A stretch of 13,201 bases of DNA, taken from the NCBI GenBank assembly GCA_021154515.1, contig JAJKIL010000150.1, positions 1-13,201 on the forward strand, given 5' to 3'. A model generated the notes under the pieces. It did not search any database. It saw only the letters and a list, made by a program, of their open reading frames with translations, and was not told the DNA's origin. Below, in pieces: positions 7,334 to 13,201 of the stretch. The position numbers and the translations under genes were made by a program. The stretch comes from Niastella sp. GTDB taxonomy: Bacteria; Bacteroidota; Bacteroidia; Chitinophagales; Chitinophagaceae. The stretch's first letter is position 1, and each line of letters starts with the position of its first letter.

Positions 7334-8620
7334 TTAAATCACCACCAGTTCATAAAACTCCTCGGGCACCAGGTACTTCTTCGCCAGTTCCTGCAGCTCT
7401 TCAGCTGAAATGGTTTTTATGATCTGCACGCTGCGGTCAAAATAATGTTCGTCTACATTGTTCAGGATCATACTCTTCCATCGACCAATAACCTGGAAAG
7501 GGCCATCCAGGTCGCCCAGGATGCTGCCGATCATGGAATTGCGTGTCATACTCAATTCCTCGTCATCTATCGGTTCTTCGCGCAACTGTTCCATTTCATA
7601 ATATATTTCTTTTATAGTTTCTGCCGTAACATCGCGACCGGCTTCGGTACTTACCATCCAGCCGCTGGTGCTGGTAAAGTTCAACAGGTAACTATAAATG
7701 CCATAGGTATACCCTTTTTCTTCCCGGATGTTGCCCATTAAGCGGGAACCGAAAAAGCCACCTAACACATTGTTCAGCACCATCACCTTTTGAAAATCGG
7801 GGTGATGCCGGTTAGGAAAGGGCCGGGCTATGCGAATGGCCGATTGTACACCATTGGGATCGTTCAGTATTTCGTATTTCTTCTGCATGGCGGGTTCTAA
7901 AGGATGCTGAATAATTTCTGCACCACCCATCCTTGGCTTTAATGGCAGCTGGCCAAAATACTTTTCCAGTGTGTCAATAATATCCACTGGTAATTTACCT
8001 GCTACAAATATTACGCAGCGACCCTGTTTGTAATATTCATTGTAAAAATTAACTACATCTTCCCGTTGTACCGCTGCATAATCTGCCAGGTCATTGTATG
8101 TTCCATACGGGTGTTTTTCACCAAACAGGTAGGCATCGATCAACCGGCCGGCTACAAATTCCCCTTTTTGCAGATTTACTTTTAAGCGCTGTTGCGAGTT
8201 TTGAATATAAATGTCCAGCTCTTCCTGTGGGAATACTGAATCCTGCACCAGTTCTGCCACCACGGGCAACAGCTCATTAATGTGCTTGCTCAGGGTGTGC
8301 AGGGTTATTTCCGAAGTTTCGTTGTAACAGGTACGATTAAGGTAAGAGCCATAATATTCAAAATGCTCGTTTATTTCAAAAGCGTTGCGCTTGCTGGTGC
8401 CATTCTTTAGTAAGTAATTGGTGGCGGCGGCAACGTTCTTTTTATTTTCGAACCAGTTACCGGCCGAAAAAACCCAGTTCACCATTAAGGTATCTTCACT
8501 ACCCATATCAAGAGCAAACACTTCAATACCGTTGGCGAGTTTATATTTTTTGGTGGCCGGCAATTTTATCTCAAATTGAACCGGGTCTATTATTTTAGGA
8601 GCAATTGTTCTGTTTAGCAT
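7334..8620 (-). CDS. M16 peptidase family, non-catalytic subunit carrying the Arg-Tyr pair
   Basis: Predicted 428 residues with two M16 domains (about 15-235 and 240-428). Where active M16 enzymes have HxxEH, this protein reads AAATNYLLKNGTSKR (64-78), so the zinc ligands are missing. The second domain carries GGFFGSRLMGNIREEKGYTYG (287-307), including R299 and Y304/Y306, the Arg-Tyr type residues that help hold and polarise the substrate in M16 enzymes. It lies 27 bp downstream of the catalytic M16 gene, on the same strand. The pair therefore fits the heterodimeric M16B arrangement seen in mitochondrial processing peptidase and in bacterial two-gene M16 enzymes. No signal peptide is visible (it starts MLNRTIAPKII), so a cytoplasmic location is the plain reading. 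The exact substrate is unknown. Confidence 0.92.
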   Translation of the reverse strand: MLNRTIAPKIIDPVQFEIKLPATKKYKLANGIEVFALDMGSEDTLMVNWVFSAGNWFENKKNVAAATNYLLKNGTSKRNAFEINEHFEYYGSYLNRTCYNETSEITLHTLSKHINELLPVVAELVQDSVFPQEELDIYIQNSQQRLKVNLQKGEFVAGRLIDAYLFGEKHPYGTYNDLADYAAVQREDVVNFYNEYYKQGRCVIFVAGKLPVDIIDTLEKYFGQLPLKPRMGGAEIIQHPLEPAMQKKYEILNDPNGVQSAIRIARPFPNRHHPDFQKVMVLNNVLGGFFGSRLMGNIREEKGYTYGIYSYLLNFTSTSGWMVSTEAGRDVTAETIKEIYYEMEQLREEPIDDEELSMTRNSMIGSILGDLDGPFQVIGRWKSMILNNVDEHYFDRSVQIIKTISAEELQELAKKYLVPEEFYELVVI

Positions 8621-8647
8621 ATCTTCTTTTTAGTCGTCTTTTATTCT

Positions 8648-9886
8648 TTATTTCTCACTATAGTATTTCAGCGTACTGCCATTATTGGGGTTGAATATTT
8701 GCCGGCTGTATTGCAGAATATCATCACCGGTAACCGAGAAATATTTATCCCTGTCGTGGTTAAACAGGTTTACATCGCCGAGCAATTCATAAAAGGCCAG
8801 GTTATTGGCCCGGGTAAGCACGCTCATGTCTTCAAATGCCAGCGTTGCTTCGGTTTTGTTCTTGATCTTGGTGAGCTCTTTTTCGCTGATGCCGCCTTGT
8901 TTCAGTTTTTCAATCTCTTCGTTGATGGCTGCTTCGGCATCTTCCATTTTTACGCCTTTCACCAGTTTGCCTTCAATGGCCAGTAAGCCTTTATCAACAG
9001 TTCCAAAATGATAGCATTCTATCTGGCTGAATAACTTTTTCTCTTTTACCAGTTGTTGGTACAAGCGGGATGAACCGCCGCCACCAAGTACTTCGGTAAT
9101 AAGATCGGCCACATAATACCCATGAGCCAGGCGGTTATCCATGTGCCAAACCTTGTAGATGGCATCCAGGGGCACATTGGCTTTTACCTCCATGCTGCGG
9201 GCCTCTGTTTGTGGTGGCTCAGCAGGAATCTGGCGATCGTATTTTTCGCCGGAAGGAATATCACCGAAATATTTCTCCGACAGCTGGCGGACCTGTTCCA
9301 CCTTTACATTGCCGGCCACTACCAGGATGGCGTTCATGGGGCGGTAATGTTTGAAGAAGAAATCTTTTACATCCTGCAGACTGGCATTTTCAATATGCGA
9401 TAATTCCTTGCCAATGGTCATCCAGCGGTAGGGATGTTTTTTGTAAGCCATTTCACGCAGCTTGAACCATACATCGCCGTAAGGTTTATTAATGTAGTGT
9501 TCTTTAAATTCTTCAATGACCACTTTGCGTTGTACTTCCAGGCTTTTTTCGCTGAATGCCAGGGAAAGCATGCGGTCGCTTTCGAGCCAGAAGGCTGTTT
9601 CCAGGTTTTCGGCCGGTAACTGAATATAATAATTGGTTACATCGTTACTGGTGTAGGCATTGTTCTCGCCTCCGGCCATTTGTAAGGGGGTTTCAAAATC
9701 TTCAATATTTTTGGAACCGCCAAACATCAGGTGCTCGAACAAGTGAGCAAAACCGGTTTTATTGGCATTCTCGTCCCTGGCGCCCACATCGTACATCACA
9801 TTTAATACCGCCATGGGGGTTGAATGATCTTCATGTACTATAACTCGTAAGCCATTCGAAAGCGTAAATTTTTCAAATTGTATCAT
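8648..9886 (-). CDS. M16 zinc metallopeptidase, catalytic subunit
   Basis: Predicted 412 residues in two M16 domains. The inverted zinc motif is intact: H48-L-F-E51-H52 in GFAHLFEHLMFGGS, with the third ligand probably E126 in VVIEEFKEH, at the spacing usual for the family. The second domain has LGGGGSSRLYQQLVKEKKLFS (267-287). At the Arg-Tyr positions of M16 enzymes it has V280 and L285/S287, so it lacks those residues and presumably relies on the protein encoded just downstream. M16B enzymes cleave peptides inside a clam-shell chamber formed by two subunits. There is no signal peptide, so a cytoplasmic location is most likely. The ATG at 9886 begins MIQFEKFTLSNGLRVIV, the normal family start. 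Upstream are 156 bp with no clear gene and the weak terminator of the aspartic protease gene, so a promoter should lie there, but I could not find a good match to the Bacteroidota consensus. Confidence 0.94.
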   Translation of the reverse strand: MIQFEKFTLSNGLRVIVHEDHSTPMAVLNVMYDVGARDENANKTGFAHLFEHLMFGGSKNIEDFETPLQMAGGENNAYTSNDVTNYYIQLPAENLETAFWLESDRMLSLAFSEKSLEVQRKVVIEEFKEHYINKPYGDVWFKLREMAYKKHPYRWMTIGKELSHIENASLQDVKDFFFKHYRPMNAILVVAGNVKVEQVRQLSEKYFGDIPSGEKYDRQIPAEPPQTEARSMEVKANVPLDAIYKVWHMDNRLAHGYYVADLITEVLGGGGSSRLYQQLVKEKKLFSQIECYHFGTVDKGLLAIEGKLVKGVKMEDAEAAINEEIEKLKQGGISEKELTKIKNKTEATLAFEDMSVLTRANNLAFYELLGDVNLFNHDRDKYFSVTGDDILQYSRQIFNPNNGSTLKYYSEK

Positions 9887-10030
9887 ATGCCGTAATTGCT
9901 TTTATATTATCCACATTCCTTCATTACGCACAAAAATGGTGAACCAACATCTTTACCCTGATCCTGGGCGGAGTTGAAGGACGTAGCTACAAATTAACGA
10001 CAAGTTGAGGTATTTGGTTGAAAGTGATTG

Positions 10031-10055
10031 ATAAAAGACCGGTTAACGTCCGGTC
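10031..10055 (-). terminator. Possible weak terminator of the aspartic protease gene
   Basis: A 6-bp GACCGG/CCGGTC stem (10050-10055 with 10037-10042) has the stop codon (10043-10045) within its 7-nt loop. On the minus strand it is followed by TTTTAT. The stem is short and the T run brief, so it may be leaky. Confidence 0.5.
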
Positions 10056-11242
10056 AGAATGTTTTTCACCTTCAGGGTAAGCTGGTAAGGACCGTCTTTT
10101 CGCAGCACCAGCACCTTGAGCCTTTCACCCGGGGTTTGCATCAGGTTCTTATAGGTTTGAATATTATTACTGAAATTGTTCGCCACCCCCATAATTATAT
10201 CGCCCGGTTTAAACCCGGCCTGTTCGGCGGGCGATTCGGGCATTATATCCACTACCTGAATTTCGCCATCCACCACGTACATGCCTAATCCGGTATAGGA
10301 ATAATCAAATTGTTCTTTGTAATGGGAGTTGGGGATCATGTAAATGTCTTTGCGCTCGTAATTGATGATGAGGTTAAAGCGGCGCAGCAGGTCATTTCCT
10401 ACCAACCCCGCGAGGGCCGGGTATTGAGTAACATTGTATTCATCGTCGAAAATATAGGTAGGTACATTTTTAAATTTGTAGGGCCCCAGCTGTACCTGTT
10501 TTATAACTCCTTGTTTCATAGGGGCTTTTCCGCCCAAACCCTCCGCCTGGGTAGCGTACCATTTGCGTTTGGGCTTTACAAAATTGCTGTCGCTTACAAA
10601 GTCGGCCGACAGCAGCAGGCACATGCCGGCGCCGGTATCGAAATAAAAACGGGAGGCCAGCTGCCGGTTGTCTTTGATACTGGCGGTTAAAACGGGAATG
10701 GTTTGAATAACGGGTTTTAACAAAAAACCGCCGCGGGGGTATTTAATGGTGCCTTTTGTATAAACCGAAATGGCCATGCTGTCGTAATCAATCTTTAAAA
10801 TATAGCGCGACAAAAAGCTCAGCCCGATGATGCCATCTATTTTTTCCCCATAGGCGCTGGTCAAAACATCATAATCATTAATATGAAAATCCAGGTTTTC
10901 AACCGACAGGTCGGGCAGGTGCAGGGTTTGTCCATAAGAGAAAAATACCCGCCGTACCCCGGCAATGCCACGGATGGTGCGGTCGCTTAATTTGGTTGGT
11001 AATTTCAAATATTCGGCCGTGGAGGAGTCGAGCGAAATGCCGCCACTGCCGGTATCCAAAACAAAATTGAGGGAATCTGGAAAGTTACCCAGCCGGGCTC
11101 TTACGGTAATAATGCCACCGGTAAGTAGTCTGAACGGGAAATGGGCTATCCTTTTGGCAGGCGGTGGAATAAATTCTTCCTGCGCCTGTACCATCGTTAC
11201 AGTAAAAAACAGCAGTAGCATGGGTATACTCAGCAATCGCAT
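10043..11242 (-). CDS. Exported two-lobed aspartic protease with C-terminal PDZ domain
   Basis: Predicted 399 residues. An N-terminal signal peptide (1-20, ending MVQAQ) implies export to the periplasm or beyond. Two aspartic-protease lobes follow. Lobe 1 has FVLDTGSGG with D63 and a hydrophobic-hydrophobic-Gly segment DGIIGLSFL (136-144). Lobe 2 has FYFDTGAGM with D202 and AGLVGNDLL (278-286). Each lobe thus holds a DTG and the supporting IIG/LVG motif, so one chain could form a complete active site. A PDZ domain occupies about 316-395, with GLGMYVV, then DIMPESPAEQAGFKPGDIIMGV. Proteins of this type in Bacteroidota are usually annotated as 'aspartyl protease family protein' or 'PDZ domain-containing protein', with unknown substrates. 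It is divergent from mqnC across 217 bp and transcribed toward the M16 genes. Confidence 0.88.
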   Translation of the reverse strand: MRLLSIPMLLLFFTVTMVQAQEEFIPPPAKRIAHFPFRLLTGGIITVRARLGNFPDSLNFVLDTGSGGISLDSSTAEYLKLPTKLSDRTIRGIAGVRRVFFSYGQTLHLPDLSVENLDFHINDYDVLTSAYGEKIDGIIGLSFLSRYILKIDYDSMAISVYTKGTIKYPRGGFLLKPVIQTIPVLTASIKDNRQLASRFYFDTGAGMCLLLSADFVSDSNFVKPKRKWYATQAEGLGGKAPMKQGVIKQVQLGPYKFKNVPTYIFDDEYNVTQYPALAGLVGNDLLRRFNLIINYERKDIYMIPNSHYKEQFDYSYTGLGMYVVDGEIQVVDIMPESPAEQAGFKPGDIIMGVANNFSNNIQTYKNLMQTPGERLKVLVLRKDGPYQLTLKVKNILTGR

Positions 11243-11390
11243 GGGAGCAGGTTTATTAGTAGCTGGCTCTGGGTATTAATTAGATAGGTAAGATAAAATA
11301 ATTATCTGATAATGCTAAACCATTGGTATAAAAACAACTAAACAACACGGTATGCCTGCTGAAATACAGCTAAAGAAGTACCAATAACCT

Positions 11391-11410
11391 TCGGATTTCC
11401 ATTTATCCGA
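11391..11410. promoter_or_regulatory. Small dyad (TCGGAT N8 ATCCGA) upstream of mqnC
   Basis: A perfect 6-bp inverted repeat with an 8-bp spacer is centred about 34 bp upstream of the proposed -7 element of mqnC, in the divergent gap. Its size and position would suit an operator, but short dyads arise by chance and no regulator gene is nearby. Confidence 0.25.
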
Positions 11411-11433
11411 TGCATTCTGAACCGTTCGTTTAG

Positions 11434-11441
11434 TACTTTTG
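11434..11441 (+). promoter_or_regulatory. Probable -7 element (TACTTTTG) of the mqnC promoter
   Basis: A perfect match to TAnnTTTG, the -7 consensus of the primary sigma factor in Bacteroidota. It would place transcription start near 11446-11450, a leader of only about 10-15 nt before the ATG at 11460. No good -33 TTG is seen at the usual distance, so the call rests on the -7 element alone. Confidence 0.55.
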
Positions 11442-11459
11442 TTGCTACAATAAATTTTT

Positions 11460-12584
11460 ATGCACCTGGATGAGCTATATGCGAAAGCCCTGAATTTTGA
11501 CATGCTGACCATTGAGGAAGGAATGGCCCTGTTTGAACAAGCCCCATTGACAGAACTGATGTTTGTAGCCAATGAGTTGCGTAAAAAACAGGTACCGCAT
11601 GGTAAAGTTACCTGGCAAATAGACCGGAACGTTAACACTACCAATGTATGTATCGCCAATTGTAAGTTTTGTAACTTCTTCCGCATCCCTGGCCATGCCG
11701 ATGCTTACATAACCGATATCGCTACCTATAAAAAGAAAATTGAAGAAACCATCCGATGGGGTGGCGATCAATTATTGCTGCAGGGTGGCCATCACCCCGA
11801 GCTGGGATTACAGTTCTATGTTGATCTTTTCAGTCAATTAAAGCAACTGTACCCTACCATTAAACTGCATACCCTGGGGCCCCCTGAAATTGCCCATATC
11901 ACCAAACTCGAAAAATCGACCCACCGGGAAGTTTTGACCGCCCTGAAAGCGGCCGGTATGGACAGCCTCCCCGGCGCCGGCGCCGAAATCCTGGTTGACC
12001 GCGTTCGCCGCCTTATTTCAAAAGGTAAATGCGGCTCGCAGGAATGGCTGGATATTATGCACGAAGCGCATAAACTGAACATTACCACTTCCGGCACCAT
12101 GATGTTCGGTCATGTGGAAACCGTTCGTGAACGTTTTGAGCACCTGGTAAAGATCAGGGAAGTACAATCCAGGAAACCGGCTGAAGCCAAGGGCTTCCTT
12201 GCCTTTATACCCTGGACCTTCCAGGATGTGGATACCTTATTGACGAAGATCCGCGGGGTGCATAACCTCACCACGCCCGATGAATATATTCGCATGATCG
12301 CCATTAGCCGCATCATGCTGCCCAATGTGAAGAACATCCAGGCTTCCTGGCTCACCGTGGGTAAGCAAACCGCCCAGATCTGCCTGCATGCCGGGGCGAA
12401 TGATTTTGGCAGCATTATGCTGGAAGAAAATGTGGTAAGCGCTGCCGGTGCACCACACCGCTTTACTTACAAGAGCATTCAACAGGCCATTAAAGATGCC
12501 GGGTTTGAACCGCAATTGCGCAACCAGCAGTACGAATGGCGCCCACTGCCTGCGGTTATTGAAGAACAGGTGATAGACTATTAG
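11460..12584 (+). CDS. mqnC: Cyclic dehypoxanthinyl futalosine synthase (radical SAM), menaquinone synthesis
   Basis: Predicted 374 residues, the normal length for MqnC. MqnC is a radical SAM enzyme that cyclises dehypoxanthine futalosine in the futalosine route to menaquinone. The [4Fe-4S] cluster motif is C64-xxx-C68-xx-C71 in TNVCIANCKFCNFFR. Also visible are LLLQGGHHPELGLQFY (105-120), LPGAGAEILVDRVRRLIS (170-187), TMMFGHVET, AFIPWTFQ (248-255), the near-C-terminal ASWLTVG, and GANDFGSIMLEENVVSAAG (312-330), all characteristic. These separate it from the related MqnE and from the F420 synthase CofH. The ATG at 11460 follows an AT-rich leader with no Shine-Dalgarno, as is common in Bacteroidota. 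No other mqn gene is in the window. A menaquinone pathway is expected for a respiring member of this phylum. Confidence 0.95.
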   Translation: MHLDELYAKALNFDMLTIEEGMALFEQAPLTELMFVANELRKKQVPHGKVTWQIDRNVNTTNVCIANCKFCNFFRIPGHADAYITDIATYKKKIEETIRWGGDQLLLQGGHHPELGLQFYVDLFSQLKQLYPTIKLHTLGPPEIAHITKLEKSTHREVLTALKAAGMDSLPGAGAEILVDRVRRLISKGKCGSQEWLDIMHEAHKLNITTSGTMMFGHVETVRERFEHLVKIREVQSRKPAEAKGFLAFIPWTFQDVDTLLTKIRGVHNLTTPDEYIRMIAISRIMLPNVKNIQASWLTVGKQTAQICLHAGANDFGSIMLEENVVSAAGAPHRFTYKSIQQAIKDAGFEPQLRNQQYEWRPLPAVIEEQVIDY

Positions 12585-12626
12585 TGGAGCGGTATATTTT
12601 AGTGCTGTATAGTATAATTTATAAAC

Positions 12627-12696
12627 AGTTACAGGCTTCAGGTTACAGGGAAAACAAAGCCATAAAATAAGGCCCTGCAACCTGAAACCTGTAACT
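12627..12696. repeat. 24-bp imperfect inverted repeat (REP/MITE-like hairpin)
   Basis: The arms at 12627-12650 and 12673-12696 are reverse complements at 22 of 24 positions, with a 22-bp AT-rich spacer. Both mismatches are C-A in plus-strand RNA but G-U pairs in minus-strand RNA, so a minus-strand transcript could pair along all 24 positions. It starts 43 bp after the mqnC stop codon. No transposase or target-site duplication is evident. It could act as a transcription barrier for mqnC or be a dispersed palindromic repeat; copy number in the genome would decide. Confidence 0.85.
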
Positions 12697-12708
12697 TGTA
12701 ACATGTAA
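12674..12708 (+). repeat. Five tandem 7-bp units, consensus CCTGTAA
   Basis: Reading the plus strand, the units are CCTGCAA, CCTGAAA, CCTGTAA, CTTGTAA and CATGTAA, contiguous. The other arm of the inverted repeat, read on the minus strand from 12649 down to 12629, gives CCTGTAA, CCTGAAG and CCTGTAA. The hairpin is thus built from heptamers in opposite orientation. Confidence 0.8.
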
Positions 12709-12895
12709 CTGCTTCCTTACCTCCTCATCCTGCTTTTTCCACTACCCTTTCTTTATGTTTCTGTTTACCAAGCTCATCCGGAAACTAAAAAATTGAAGAA
12801 ATACCCTTATTTATGGTAAAAAACAGGGGTTAATATTCAATACAAATGGTATTAATCAGTTATTATACAGGGTAAGTATTGTACTCTGAAAAACA

Positions 12896-13201
12896 ATGAA
12901 CAGTCCCTTTCGTAAACTGGTAAGAATTGCTGTTGTGCTGCTTGCAGCCGTGCTTTTATTCAACTTTTTCGGCTATTACATGATCCATCTGTCGAGCAAA
13001 CAGAATGAGAAAATGGTAAAGCTGGTGAATATAAGCGGGCAGCAGCAAACGCTATGTCAGCTCATTACCAAGAACGTGATGTTACTTACCAAGGGAAGCC
13101 TGCCAGAACCTGAAAGCGTGGCCATCCGGGAACAATTACGCAGCGCTACCGATTCTTTTATCAGCGGCAACCAGCTGTTGTGCGATAAAATAAAGATCGT
13201 A
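12896..13201 (+). CDS. Membrane sensor protein with PilJ-type N-terminal domain (3' end outside the window)
   Basis: The first 102 residues of a gene that runs off the right edge. It starts at ATG 12896 with MNSPFRKLVRIA, followed by one membrane helix (about residues 10-31), a likely membrane anchor with the following region outside the cytoplasm. The segment NISGQQQTLCQLITKNVMLL (45-64) resembles the 'type IV pili methyl-accepting chemotaxis transducer N-terminal' domain (PilJ N), whose usual pattern is sG-rQrmLsQri-k-all. In Bacteroidota such domains commonly head histidine kinases or hybrid two-component sensors, but the output domain lies outside the window, so the type of sensor is unknown. 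The frame is open to the last base. It lies 311 bp after mqnC, with a repeat element between them, and probably has its own promoter. Confidence 0.72.
   Translation, partial: MNSPFRKLVRIAVVLLAAVLLFNFFGYYMIHLSSKQNEKMVKLVNISGQQQTLCQLITKNVMLLTKGSLPEPESVAIREQLRSATDSFISGNQLLCDKIKIV

Larger units (their letters stand above)
12585..12895. other. 311-bp intergenic region between mqnC and the sensor gene
   Basis: It holds the inverted-repeat element at 12627-12708. The rest (about 12709-12895) is AT-rich, has no credible open frame, and must contain the promoter of the sensor gene. I see only an imperfect TAnnTTTG-like site at 12754-12761, about 135 bp from the ATG, and do not call it. No tRNA-like or riboswitch-like fold was recognised. 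Confidence 0.6.

Noticed and set aside
9887..10042. Promoter for the M16 pair (CATTTTTG-like site near 9931-9938 on the minus strand)
   Set aside because: It departs from TAnnTTTG at the first base and has no -33 partner at the right distance.
11322..11385. ATTGGTA / TACCAAT inverted repeat in the mqnC divergent gap
   Set aside because: Only 7 bp with about 50 bp between the arms; too weak to separate from chance.
11970..11985. GC-rich GGCGCC repeat inside mqnC
   Set aside because: It encodes the conserved PGAGAE segment of the enzyme and needs no other explanation.
12627..12708. CRISPR array
   Set aside because: The repeats are 7-bp contiguous units and one inverted repeat, with no spacers of even length and no cas genes.

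Overview
The window looks like chromosomal DNA from a Bacteroidota bacterium, most likely of the Chitinophagaceae (inference; no rRNA or taxon marker is present). The reasons are: moderate GC, few clear Shine-Dalgarno sites, a TAnnTTTG-type -7 element upstream of mqnC, an E1 alpha-beta fusion dehydrogenase, a Prc protease with a periplasmic surface-protein neighbour, and dispersed-repeat-like heptamers of the CCTGTAA type in an intergenic gap.

Layout. At the left edge is the 3' end of a plus-strand penicillin-acylase-family Ntn hydrolase (2-922). It converges on a long block of minus-strand genes. In the direction of transcription (right to left) these are: a two-lobed aspartic protease with a C-terminal PDZ domain (11242-10043); a pair of M16 peptidase subunits, catalytic then non-catalytic (9886-8648 and 8620-7334); a small four-helix membrane protein of the 'phage holin 4_2' family (7245-6898); a fused E1 alpha/beta 2-oxo acid dehydrogenase (6837-4834); an AT-rich Uma2-type nuclease gene (4734-4201); a Prc/Tsp tail-specific protease (4148-2070); and a secreted helical protein resembling the LIC11966 surface-protein family (2034-982). 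Rho-independent-like hairpins close this last gene, the M16 pair, and (weakly) the aspartic protease gene. To the right, divergent from the aspartic protease gene, is mqnC (11460-12584) of the futalosine menaquinone pathway. After it comes a 311-bp gap holding a long inverted repeat built of 7-bp units, then the 5' end of a membrane sensor with a PilJ-type N-terminal domain (12896 to the right edge).

How the genes work together. Envelope proteolysis recurs: Prc, the M16 pair and the PDZ aspartic protease, with the acylase as another likely exported hydrolase. There are probably at least four separate transcription units. The strongest functional couplings are the M16 pair, whose active-site elements are split between the two proteins, and prc with its downstream secreted protein, 35 bp apart. 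The E1 fusion and mqnC are core metabolism. I found no defence system, prophage, CRISPR array, transposase, tRNA or rRNA. I do not see an undescribed multi-gene system here; the least explained elements are the heptamer inverted repeat and the prc-linked secreted protein.
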